NCBI GenBank assembly: GCA_963920765.1
Contig: OY987242.1
Coordinates: 35,426,002 to 35,490,001, forward strand
Origin: Ulota crispa
Lineage: Eukaryota; Streptophyta; Bryopsida; Orthotrichales; Orthotrichaceae
Direction of reading: 5' to 3'
DNA length: 64,000 nucleotides
The position numbers were made by a program, and so were the translations under genes. Below, piece by piece: positions 1 through 10,965 of the stretch; the stretch's first letter is position 1; each line of letters starts with the position of its first letter. The notes under the pieces are model-generated. The model ran no database searches. It was not told where the DNA came from and saw only the letters and a list, made by a program, of their open reading frames with translations.

Positions 1-227
1 ACATTAAACATTGCAAGGTGAGAACACTTTTGGAATCTTACACCATTTCAACTTTGTAAATTAATAAATTTATTTCTGAAAGAGAGAAAATGAACATGAG
101 TAAAAAAGACTTAGTAGCACTTTCTATTTTTCTCTCAATTGAATAATTACCAAAAAAGAAAATGGAGATTTTCAAGCTTTCCAGAAAGCTAGGTCAGATT
201 AAAAAATGTATGCGTTTAGCACGTCCT

Positions 228-1890
228 TCTTCAAGAGTAGTTCACACTACATCCCACATACCCTCTTTGCAAGTCCCATCTCATTGATATCAATGCTAGC
301 TCCTAGCTTCTTGGGTTATTAAGGGCAAACAAGAATACTAAAGAAAATCATGACGATTTTATGCAAAATATTGATGAGACCTATACTAAAAATTAAAAGT
401 AGGTTGAGCAAAATAGTGGATCTAAACCTTGAGTGAAGTTGTATTTTCTTGGCGTCAAAACTTCCAAAAAAGTTGCCATGTAGACAAAATGTGAACTAGG
501 ACGTGGAACAGAGTGTGAAGTGCCAAGTCCCAACTTTGGACTCTTCACCAATTTTTTAATTTTAGTGAGACACGCAGCATAGTGTAAATCGCCCCCTTAT
601 TGTGCACATCCCACTTTCCACTAAAATATGAGAAGTTGATTAGTGCAAGGCCAAAGTTTGGGATTTGATGCTTCACACTATGTCCTAAGTTTGATGTTCC
701 AATTCATTACATTTTGTTTACATAGCAACACTTTTTGGAAGTTTTGACGCCAAGAAGGTGGGACTTCACTCAAGATTAGGGTCAACCATTTTACTCAACC
801 CAAATTTCAGCTCAATCCCCATCAAGATTTTTGCTTAACCCCTAAAGCACAATTGTCTATTAAAGAGGTAGTTGAAAATTTGGGTAGGTTTCCATGAAGT
901 CAGCTTTTGGCGGATGTTTTTGAAATTTGGAAACAAGGTGCACACAATGAATTCCTTTGTGCAAAAAAAGTCCCCAACCGGATGCTGGAGTAAAAAGTTA
1001 CGTTGCCCAAAAGAATTTGGGCACCTTGGGTAATTTGGGCATCTTTGAAGAATCTTATGCTAAAACTCTCATCAACTTTTGAAATTTGGCACGTATGTAA
1101 CTAATAAATATGGTATATAAGTGTAAAAAAAATGATCTCTCAAACCACAATCTAAGAGAAGTCAAACTTTGTTGACTATGTTTGGGTGGTTTCAAGAAAA
1201 AATATTTTCTTGTAACTTCAAGCCCTATGATCATACTATGAGTAATTTCAAAGTTCTTGAAACCTTTTTTGCATATTTCAAATATTTACCTTAAATTTTA
1301 TGCCTTTTAGATTCCCAATAATAGACCTCCTCATTGCACAAGAAATCATGGAAAAGTGACTAGTGTATTGCCAATTCACTTAACCTCATTGCATTGCAAG
1401 GTGATTTAGAATAAGCTAGATTCTATATTTGCTTCTAAATTTTTTCATGAGAGAACCTAACTTCATATATGAATGGTCAAAAACCTTGTTTTTGATTAGA
1501 GCAAAGAGTTTACTTTAGGAGGGCTTGAAGTTTGTTGACCTTATTTTGTAAGAATGAATAAAAGCTTTTTTTCTGACTTCAAACATTATAATCTTACAAT
1601 CCACATGGTCAAATGGGCTGAAATTCTTATTACACATTGGAAAAATATATTACTAAAGTTTTGTATGGTGGAAGTTTCCAAAAAATGTTTTGATTTGTAT
1701 TTTTGATCAACATGCCAAAAGAATGTAGTTTTTGACCATGTTTCTTGAAAAAAACCCTTTGACCTTTAGGGGTTAAAACATTCATGACACTCTTTAGTAC
1801 TTGTTCTTGTCCTTAATAACCCAATGAAATTGGGATCTCACATTGAGGTGGACTTGCAAAGTTGAGATGTGAGATGTAAGGTAGAAGCAT
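228..1890. repeat. Long foldback element split by a TTAA-bounded insertion
   Basis: The left arm (228 to about 590) is an imperfect reverse complement of about 600-834 plus 1777-1890. Shared blocks include TTGGCGTCAAAACTTCC (left, about 449) with its complement near 735, and GGGTTATTAAGG at the far left matched by its complement near 1810. The right arm is interrupted by the 835-1776 element. A solo arm relative lies at 26508-26665. Confidence 0.8.
835..1776. mobile_element. TTAA-bounded piggyBac-like element, 942 bp
   Basis: It begins TTAACCCCTAAAGCACA and ends with the complement of TTAACCCCTAAAGGTCA, 13 identical terminal bases including the TTAA. It lies inside the right arm of the foldback, whose left arm has TTAT and no insert at the aligned site. 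No transposase frame is seen, so it is non-autonomous. Confidence 0.72.
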
Positions 1891-2613
1891 CCAAATGGGA
1901 CACTAGCCATTTAGCAACATCTAAAATTAGACCTAAAAGTAAGCACTCGTGCACCCAACACACACATGCAAGTTGACATAATGGAACAAAAATTGTGTAG
2001 GTGGTGGTTTATAATTGGGTGTGACATAGTCTTTTTGTTGTCACTTTTTCAAGAGTCTAGTGTCCACAATAGGGCAATTTAGGGAATTACCTTCAACAAT
2101 TCATAATTTATTCATACGATCTCAAAAAATTTGGAAAAAACAATTTTACTTGGATATGTACACATTTCCTAACAAGCACATGCCATTACATTCTCAAAAG
2201 ACCCTCCAAATTACCACATCTGAGATAAGTGTCGTATTTGGGTGCTTCTACCTTAGTGCAAACTGTGACCTGTGAAGTATGAACCGCCCTACCAATGCCA
2301 TAAACTGCTTGTGTTTTTAATAAAATTCTACAGTAACTTTTGACTCTCTGAAAGTCTTTTGAGTTTTGACTCTCTCAGGAAAGGGAGAATTTTATTGATT
2401 AATAGAAAGGATTCACATGGTACCCCACGACTAACATTTATTGAAGTTGCGGAATCCTTGTTCTGGGGGTCCAAAATTTATGTCTCGTATCAAGTACTCT
2501 TTGGATTTTACAAATTATTTTGGAACTTCTCTTCCTGACTTTGAGGATTCTATAAGTTTGTAATAACCCCCTCTTCCTGATCTAAGGTAGTGCGCTCGTA
2601 AACCGTTCATCTA
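1891..2613. other. AT-rich intergenic, nothing recognised
   Basis: No gene, RNA or clear repeat structure was recognised. The short ATG-initiated frame near 2060-2275 has no coding character. Confidence 0.5.
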
Positions 2614-2890
2614 AGGGCTGAAACTGAATTTTGGGAGGTTTACCTTTTGAAATAAATTTCAGTAAATTCTTCTTGAAAGACAAGAGGAATTGGCATCTAT
2701 TCAAAGTGTTACCATATTTTATGGATCTTTGTGGAATTAGTTATGAAATTTTGAAGTGGAAAGGTCATAGGTGCTCTAAAACCACCCACCTCTCAAATGT
2801 TCGTTACATGTACATTGTTGAAAAGCTATGAATAAGATATGTACCAATAGAGTACATTTGGGGAGGTGAGCGGTTTTAGAACATGAGCAA
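2614..2890. repeat. Interspersed repeat, related to 61888-62095
   Basis: It shares a long stretch in opposite orientation with 61888-62095, including AAGAGGAATTGGCAT and TGTGGAATTAGTTATGAAA. Both copies begin near a TGAATTTTGGGAGG block and end near a GTACATTTG..GAGG block. Confidence 0.7.
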
Positions 2891-2937
2891 AATATGAGCA
2901 GACTACCAGTAATGGTTGTTTATTTTTACTTTCCAAC

Positions 2938-3000
2938 ATTCTTCTTTCAAATTCCAGGATTCTTCTTTCAAATTCCAGGATTCTTCTTTCAAATTCCAGG
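2938..3000. repeat. Tandem repeat, 21 bp x 3
   Basis: Three identical copies of a 21-bp unit beginning ATTCTTCTTTCAAATTCC. Confidence 0.95.
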
Positions 3001-3297
3001 ATTTAAGGCTACCGTAGGTATCTAGCAGCAATAATACAGAGCTGGTTTGGGATTTTTACTTTTCCCCTTTCAAGTGTTCCAAGATAGGGTAACATGTGAT
3101 ATTATTGGGATGATGGAACTATTTTATTTTCACTTAATATCCAACCAAAATTGACATTTTTTCTTTTCTTTTCCATATTTGATTAACTGATTAGTTTGAG
3201 ATGCAGTGCCACATGTCAAACTTAGAGTGGCAAACATTTTTGTAAAAACAAATAATTTTTTTGGTAGGAGGGTGATTGTTGTGACACTACCCACTAC

Positions 3298-3539
3298 TTA
3301 ACCCTTGAACGATCGAGTAGCCCTTTGCAACGAGTACAATATGGAGAATTTATCTTGTATTTGGAGAGCATCCACACCTTTATTACAATTGAGATCAACA
3401 AAGAAGTCAGAATATAGATCAATGATGTTCTAATGAGGTAGTCAAGATCCCAAATTAAAAAAAACTATTGGTAGCAAATGCCAGTTATACAACAATTCAC
3501 ATAGTATGTATTATAGTAGCTCCGTCGTTCAAGGGTTAA
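3298..3539. mobile_element. TTAA-bounded MITE, family A copy 1, 242 bp
   Basis: The ends are TTAACCCTTGAACGATCGAG and, reverse complemented, TTAACCCTTGAACGACGGAG (18 of 20 matching). The reverse complement aligns end to end with 33261-33502, also exactly 242 bp, and with 41618-41837. TTAA plus CCCT ends is the piggyBac signature. Confidence 0.82.
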
Positions 3540-3559
3540 CCTAATTGTACTTTTGAACA

Positions 3560-4442
3560 TTAACTCCTAAAGTTCTTTTGTATTTACATGGTTAATGGCT
3601 CAAAATTGACCTCCCTCAATAAAATGATTGGTGAATCAAAATTTTGAGTTTTTTTCAATAATTTAACCCTAAGATCTATTTTGTCACTTGCTTATGTACA
3701 TCCGTTCAAAAAACCAAACTTTGTGAGGACATACTTCATTAGATTCTAACACTCGAAGTAGGGACATAACTTTTTTTTGAAGATTCTCTTAAGTGTTAAT
3801 TTTTTTTTCGGTCATTCAAAATGATATCTTCCACTTTATGAATTTCTTGTGCAATTTAACTTTATTGTAGAGCATTAAGTTGGCTATATATCTCATAAAT
3901 TTCATGATCACCCAAGGCTTAAAACATAATGGAAAAAAATCAGAAGTTGGAATTACTTTGTTCAAATTGTCATTACACTAAGAAACTTCTCCAACAAGAT
4001 TTTTATAGAAATAAATCTCAATTACAAAATATGTACGGTGTAAACCTAGAACATCATATGGAGTACTTGCCAAAGTAATTTTTTAATAAATAAAAAGTAA
4101 AATATAAGGTTTTACATAGTTAAGGAGAGTTGACTGCAAATTTTGCCCATTGACCAAGACATTGTAAAGTGCCTTTGAACACTTTTTGGGCAACACCCTT
4201 CCTCAATCCCTTTGTTTATGAAGTTTTATGAGGATGCCCGTGTTGACATCTAAATCATATTTGGTACCATATCTCTCTCAAAAATTATTCAATTCCACTT
4301 TTTTTTGGGAGGTATGCAAGCTTTTCAATATGAATTGCATACAATCTTATTTTCACAATCTTATCTTTCTTATTTACTTGAGAAATGCTTGCTCAAATAT
4401 CCCAAAAGCCCAAAATGAGTTCCTTGGTCCTTTAGGGGTTAA
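3560..4442. mobile_element. TTAA-bounded element, family B copy 1, 883 bp
   Basis: The ends are TTAACTCCTAAAG and, reverse complemented, TTAACCCCTAAAGG. The interior aligns with 40728-41621 throughout, for example ATCTTCCACTTTATGAATTT and CATTGACCAAG. An open frame near 4228 has a counterpart near 41410 but no transposase features. Confidence 0.78.
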
Positions 4443-4499
4443 TCAATTAATTTTAGTAGCTTTCATCCAAAATTTGATGCATGCTATGATTGCTTGGGG

Positions 4500-4610
4500 A
4501 GGGATCTAGAATTTTCATCCATTTTTTCACATGATTTTTCTAGTGCTATGGTAGCTAGTCCAAAATTGAGGTAAGATTTAGACAAAAATTTGCCCGGAAT
4601 TTAAAGGCTG
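4500..4610. repeat. Interspersed repeat shared with 32702-32815
   Basis: It shares blocks such as TTTCATCCATTTT and AAATTGAGGTAAGAT in the same order with 32702-32815. The family is not identified. Confidence 0.6.
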
Positions 4611-5145
4611 CTCTCATCGCTATCCACCTAATTCACTATGTAGGTTGTGAATAAGATATAATTTGTTCATCCATATTTATGTACATCCATCCAAACATGG
4701 TCTTATTGTTCTACTTTAGAAAAAAAACTGCTGCTTTTATTTGGAAATAATGGCCTTTCTAAATAAAGAAAATATTTCATAGCACAAATTTAGATTAATG
4801 TTCCTTCAAAATCACAACTTTGCAAAACAGAGCTACATTTTTAAAAGATTGGCTTTATTGTTCAATAGAAGGTTTGTATTACATCAGACGATATAACTCT
4901 TGGTTGTATACCATATACAGTAACTTAGGAATGTTGGAGATTATTTCCCAAGATACTTGCTTGGGTTCTGATTTACTACATAAGGAATAGATTCTCGTGC
5001 AAGTGGGGGGTTTTGACAAAATGCTATAGTGAGGAGATTCCACACTTTTAGAAAGACAAAGGGACCTCAACATCTATCTAATACTCATAAAAAAATGCCG
5101 CCCCTTACCTGTCTGTTGAGTAATTACTACTGAATTGGTAGGTAA
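4611..5145. other. AT-rich intergenic, nothing recognised
   Basis: No gene or clear repeat was seen between the family B element and the minisatellite pair. Confidence 0.5.
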
Positions 5146-5147
5146 GA

Positions 5148-5357
5148 GGGGGTGGATGGATGGGGGGTGGATGGATGGGGGGTGGATGGATGGGGGTGGA
5201 TGGATGGGGGTGGATGGATGGGGGTGGATGGATGGGGGGTGGATGGATGGGGGTGGATGAGATGTGGGGATGTGGGGATGGGACATGGGACATGGGATGG
5301 GGACATGGGATGGGGACATGGGATGGGGCATGGGGGACATGGGCACATGGGGGGCAT
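5148..5357. repeat. Two adjoining G-rich minisatellites
   Basis: About 5148-5258 is built of GGATGGATGGGGGT-type units. About 5270-5357 is built of GGGACATGGGATGG-type units. The long frames in all phases here are artefacts of the repeat. Confidence 0.9.
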
Positions 5358-6985
5358 GTAATTAAGCTCAAACTTACATTTACCTTGGTAAATGGGTTTA
5401 CATGACTCGTTGGTGTATAAACTTATGCACTTGGAAGGCAACTTTCAAATCTAACCTTAATTGATTTTCTCCCCTTTACAATGCAGCTCATCTTGTTGGA
5501 AAGCCCACCTTGAAGGATACTCTAGAATGTTCAATCTCAAGACAGACACGTTAAACTTTTGTAGCAAGTTTGACACAAAAGAATCATTTTTGCTCTCAAA
5601 AAGTATCACATACCATCACTTGGTTGGCCAACATTCACGAAATCCTCATTTTTTATGAGTGATATTTTTTGGCTTTAATCTTGATGCCAAAAACATTATA
5701 GAGTTTGACAAATACTCATCCAAATCTCAACAAAAGGAGGTTGATATTAACCCAAAATTAGATCACATGAAGGAGTTTTATTGTAATGATTTTCAATAAG
5801 CAAACTTGGAAGATTAATTTAAAAAGGAGAGGAAGCTGCTCAACAACTTACATATGACATTAATTGAAATCGTGAAATTTCAAGAAATTGACCCTTGTCC
5901 AAGCAATCCACAAAACCTCAAATCCTTACAGGTCTTAATTTTTGAAGCTTTGTGCAACTGAATGACACTAAAAGTTCAAAATTCTCTATTATGAAGCACC
6001 AGGTGTCAAGCATTGGGTGCTTGAAAATCACCCAATATTTGAATTCAAAAAGGAGGAGAGAGAGGAAAAAGCAAGGAAAGGGAGGGTGAAAAAGGAAGGC
6101 ATAGAGAGGAATAAGTTGGAAAAGATAAACAATGATGAGAGAAAAAAAAGCATGTGAGACAATGCAAAGCACGGGCAAGTCGTACTTATAATACTGAATG
6201 TTTGTTTTCTATTATTCCACATTTTGGAGTCAATCCACAAACACTCTAGCCTCGGAGTCTCCCATATCTAAAATCCTACTTTGCACGGAGAAGTACTTGT
6301 ACCATTCCATGGTTTCAATATTTTCTTTGCATTGGTAACATTCAAATTCAGGCTCCTCCATCACACTTGATTCTAATATTTTCACATATTTGGGCACTTT
6401 TAAGTGCTCCTTGAAATTGCAAACTTTGTTGTTGTTATTGAAGAATGAAGTTGGAATCTTGGACCACATGCGGTGGTAGGATTGCGCCAACAATTTGATG
6501 AGCAAGCAATTTGGACATCCTTTGTAGTCGCCAAATTGTTCAAAAGCCATTGTTCAAAAGCCATTGTTCAAAGTTTGATGTATAACTTTGAATTTTATCA
6601 AATAAGATCAAAAACTTCCCCTTTCTATGACAATGTAAGAATTTCAATGGAGCCCAAAGTTGCAAGTTTGCATAATGACTACTATGGTAATAAAATTAGG
6701 ACCACCAACTTGCACTTCATTGAGAATAGAATGTAAGAATGGGTTGCAAAGTCACAAATATATAGGTACAAAGCATAAAGTAAAAGAGCAATTTCAAAGT
6801 AAATGAGCAATTTTAAAGTAAAAGAGCAATCTTAATAAAAGAGCAATCCCATTGGATGAGATATGGATGAAAGGTGAGTGAAAACTAGCTTTTAGAAAAG
6901 TTGCATAAAACGTGGAACTCAAGGTACAACGCAAATGTAAAAGGTGACAATTGGATGAAGCACGGATGAAGAAGATAGGATGCAA
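5358..6985. other. Intergenic, no supported gene
   Basis: AT-rich, with a purine-rich patch at 6045-6130 resembling one at 32980-33060. A degenerate short tandem (units like AAAGAGCAAT) lies at about 6783-6850. A 106-codon minus frame at 6230-6550 has two CxxC pairs but no family match. Confidence 0.5.
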
Positions 6986-6987
6986 AA

Positions 6988-7259
6988 GGATGAAGAATGC
7001 AGAATGAACATGGATGAAGAATGCAGGATGAACATGGATGAAGAATGCAGGATGAACATGGATGAAGAATGCAGTATGAACATGGATGAAGAATGCAGGA
7101 TGAACATGGATGAAGAATGCAGGATGAACATGGATGAAGTATGCAGGATGAACATGGATGAAGAATGCAGGATGAACATGGATGAAGTATGCAGGATGAA
7201 CATGGATGAAGAATGCAGGATGGACATGGATGAAGAATGCAGGATGAACATGGATGATC
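6988..7259. repeat. Minisatellite, 24 bp x about 11
   Basis: The unit is close to AACATGGATGAAGAATGCAG plus GATG. The length is a multiple of three, so several frames stay open and encode an 8-residue repeat (NMDEECRM in the plus direction). No start context or flanking coding sequence supports a gene. Confidence 0.95.
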
Positions 7260-7335
7260 ACTGCAAGGGTTTCACAGCTTAGTAGATTTCTAAGCAAAAT
7301 ATATTTTTCCCTCCAAAGCTTTCTGCAAGATAAAA

Positions 7336-7893
7336 TACTCCCTCTGTCCATGAGGGATTTACTGTATTTTTAGTTATTATGCTAGTGAAAATGCATTCTA
7401 GAATCAATATACCACCCATCAAATATCTGTAAAATCTCAAGTTTTTATGTTGTCATTTAGACACCCAAATTCCATGCAAAAAGTATCATATTTGTGCATA
7501 GTTTGTGAGGGCTGCCGGTTCCTCATTATTTTAGTCTTTGTGCTAGTAACACATGCATTCTAGAATCCATATACCATCTACCAAATTTATGCAAAATCTC
7601 CAGCTTTGATGTCTCGGTTTGGGCACCCAAATTTCATGCAAAAAATACCATCTTTGTACATGCTACCAACTCCTCATTATTGATGATTTAAAGATTAGTA
7701 GCAACAATGGTACCTCATATGGGCAAGGCCAAGCTTGCTATGAGAGAAATGCTCTCTAATTGCTTAACTTGCCCCCATGAGATCGTTGAACATGACAAAT
7801 GCTTTCTCGGCATTTGAAATCAACAAAAGGGAGCTTTTCAGTGGTACAAGAAATGTGTCTAATTTGGAGCTTTATATTGGGACAGAGGGAGTA
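7336..7893. mobile_element. Stowaway-type MITE, 558 bp
   Basis: TA flanks a CTCCCTCTGTCC terminal inverted repeat at both ends, the classical Stowaway (Tc1/mariner) end. The interior holds two diverged direct copies of a unit of about 162 bp (from about 7379 and 7541), sharing GCATTCTAGAATC and GACACCCAAAT/GGCACCCAAAT blocks. Confidence 0.85.
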
Positions 7894-9598
7894 TCACCTT
7901 TCTCCCTATGAATTCAAGATTAGTTTCTTGTGGTTTCCCTTATTCTCTCACACAAGAGAGCATATGCTTGCGTTTTTTTTTGCACCTTGCTACATGCACA
8001 AAACTATTTGGTTTCTCATGAGTAAAAAAACAAAGAGCAAGAAAACTTTATTTCTTGTGAAAACACGCCAGTATTTTATCATGTTTTCTCCGAGGTTTGA
8101 AACCCCCTTGAAATAAATCATTGTACCATCCACATTTATGTTCATATGTGAATGTGAATCATAAAGCATCTACTCTAATGTCAACACAAAATGTGTGGGT
8201 TGTGGTTTAAAAAGTGTGAACAATTTTTCAAACAATCATGAGCACTATGAGAGTTGGGTACGGAGATGTGGACATTGTCCTGCACATCACCTTCTTTTTG
8301 CTTCTTCTAGTACCTTTAATTTATTTCACACAATATGTCACTAAGTGCTAGTGCAAGTGCAAGTGGAGATATCCAAAGTTTTTCCTTTCTTTGCAAAAAA
8401 ATAGGAATATTTGGGGTGTCGAAGCTCGGGAAACACAAAAATTTATTGAGACATATTTAGATTAGAATATAAACGTGCAGGTTTACATATTCTCATGTCA
8501 AAAGTAAAATGTTTTGTGCAGGTGCAAAAAAGTGCAAGCATGGGCTCTCTTAAGCTCTCTTGGGTAAGAAAACAAGGAAAACAACAAGAACAACAAGAAC
8601 CTATTTTTTAAATTACTTTGAGAAATTGGAATTTTCCTCACCAAATAGGACCAGAGAAAAAACCGAATTTGCAAAAGAGAGCAAATAATCTTCTTGTTGA
8701 AGTTGTCAATATTCAGTGTGAAACTATTTTAAGAGGGTTTCAAATTTCAAGTCTTGATTTTTTATATTCTATACTAGCGAGAATTCTTGTGAGAATTATA
8801 GAGAATCTAATCCTTTAAATAAATTAAAAATAAAATATGGGAACTTTTGTTAAATCTCATTAATTTTTTTTCTAATTTGTGTCTTTTACAAAGTTTCAAG
8901 TCAAGGGATAAAGCGGTGTGACAATGTAAAATAGAGCAATTATATATAATAGTATAACACATTGGTAGTAAATGTTTTCATACAGGAAAGGACAATAAAT
9001 AAAGGTTTTGAAATAGTCAAAACTAGTTGGCCAAGGGTCCAATTATTGCTTTATATATTTGAATGAAGCTTTTGGATAATTGTCACAGTCATGTAGGAAT
9101 TCCATTAAGCCAAAACAAGATTGGAAAGAGACAAAAATAGTCCCCCTTGTTTAGGCATATGTCTAATAGTTCTTTCAACACTTGGATGTGAGATTTTTCT
9201 TATTTGTGTTTGTCAAAATGCCAAGCTTTTGAAAAAAATGAATTTTGTAGCCATTATCTATATAAATATTTAGTATAGTTTCAAAATTTTAGTGATAGAC
9301 CAAAAGATCCACAATATTGTCAACCTTTATTGAGACCTCTAAATATATAGATACTTTGATCTTGCACTCTACTTGAGATGCAATAATTGCATTCTAAAAA
9401 CATCAAATTTTCATACCACACCATTTCATCTATGTTTTTTCAAAGTATATCAAATCATGTGCAAAATTGCAAGTGCAATTTTTATCTTCGTTCTTAGAAT
9501 TTCAAAAATTAAACTATTGGCTTGCCGCAATTTTGTTATGTAAGGAAACACAATCCACATTTAAAAAAGAACAAAGAATATGTTTAAAAACAAACTAG
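7894..9598. other. AT-rich intergenic, nothing recognised
   Basis: Only short frames without coding character, for example 7799-8116 and 8618-8818. Confidence 0.5.
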
Positions 9599-10090
9599 TA
9601 TAGTGTGTGCCACCATAAACCAACAAAGATGCAACAATCATATTAACTATTTATAGCAACCCTCAAACAATTATATCTCTTTGTAACTACAAGCAATGAG
9701 ATGTTAGGGAAAAAGTTACAAAGAGAAATTGGAATTATCATTTGCCAATAAAAAGTTATCATCATTCAAAAATGGTAACTATTGGGCATTTTACACTAGG
9801 AGAGCAAAGAATTGGCCACTCTAGCACTAGTTGCCCCAATATTTATAATTAATTTAAATCAAATTAACTCGCTAAAACACTAAATTTACAACAATCCAAA
9901 AAGAAGCACTCTATTATGTTAGGGCATTGTGTATCATGCCGAATCAGCCAAATCAACCAAATTAGTAGGTGCCATATGAAGTTTGGGGGGCAAGGCAGGA
10001 TAAAGGGGAAAGAAAAAAGCAGGAAAAAACATTGCTCACTAATTTGGTCGTAGGAGGGCAGTTTGCTGGTTTATGGTGGCACGCACTATA
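9599..10090. mobile_element. MITE with 29-bp terminal inverted repeats, about 492 bp
   Basis: The left end begins TATAGTGTGTGCCACCATAA and the right end is its complement over 29 bp with two mismatches. No coding frame is inside. The superfamily is not assigned. Confidence 0.8.
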
Positions 10091-10965
10091 GCACATTTGG
10101 AAAGGGTACACAAAAATTGAAAGCCTTCAAGTTCTAATTTCAACCCTTGGGCAACTAAAAGTTTTTCTTTGTTTATGCAAAAGAGATTGAAAATTGATTA
10201 TAAGTCATAATCAAAGCGTTTCCACAAAATGTTATTCCATTACTTTTTAATCAAACGTAAAAAAACAACTTAAGATCTCTGCAGACCTAGCTATACTGGG
10301 TCTTAAAACCAAAAGCCTTGTTAAAAAGAGCAAGAATTGTGTTTGGGCTTTGTGAAATGAGGGAGTGTTTAGCATAAGTCACGCAGCCTTTAAGTACATA
10401 CATAAAACAGTGGGTGTTCGCACCTAGTGACATAAAGTGCAGTCAATAAACTACTTTTTAAAACCACTGGTGTTTGTTAGTTGAGGCAATTGCCTTGCAT
10501 TAACTAAAAGCAAGCCTAAACAGCTATAATCTTCATTACAATTTGATTTCTTCAAAAAAAACTTGACGCAAGTCTCAAAAGTGATGTAGTAGTTCAGTAT
10601 TTCCCAAGTCTAACCACTGCTCCTATGTAGAGACAGGTCAGCCTCTAACTAGGAATGGTTATTACCCATGACTGTTGGTGTGAATTGAAGAGGCAACTTT
10701 GCCTAAATCCTAACTTTCAAGACTGCTAGCTATGCCAGGTCTGCACAAACCTTTAGTACTATTGAAGACTTTCAAATTTGAGAATCACATGTGTATAAAT
10801 TTGATAACTTTAATCACATATATCCTAGCAATTACCTTGCATCCATATAAGGACGATCACTTTCATATAAGAACTATCACTATAAAAAATTGTAATATAA
10901 AGAATCTTTGATCATGGTATACTCTAATCAACATGGTAATACTTGAACATTGCCATGAAAACAAA
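10091..10965. other. AT-rich intergenic, nothing recognised
   Basis: No gene or clear repeat before the degenerate array begins. Confidence 0.5.

Noticed and set aside
4228-4509. Frame with a similar counterpart at 41410-41628
   Set aside because: The similarity comes from the two family B elements. There is no transposase motif, and the frame is not conserved beyond part of the element.
5074-5441. Several overlapping Pro/His- or Gly/Trp-rich frames on both strands
   Set aside because: They are translations of the two G-rich minisatellites. All phases stay open because of the repeat.
6230-6550. Minus-strand 106-codon frame with CPNC and CYQC pairs, considered as an Spt4-like or zinc-ribbon protein
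   Set aside because: Cysteine spacing and the surrounding residues do not match Spt4 or any zinc ribbon I know. Composition is like the AT-rich background.
6794-7351. A 185-codon and other repeat-peptide frames
   Set aside because: Produced by the 24-bp minisatellite, without flanking coding sequence or a convincing start.
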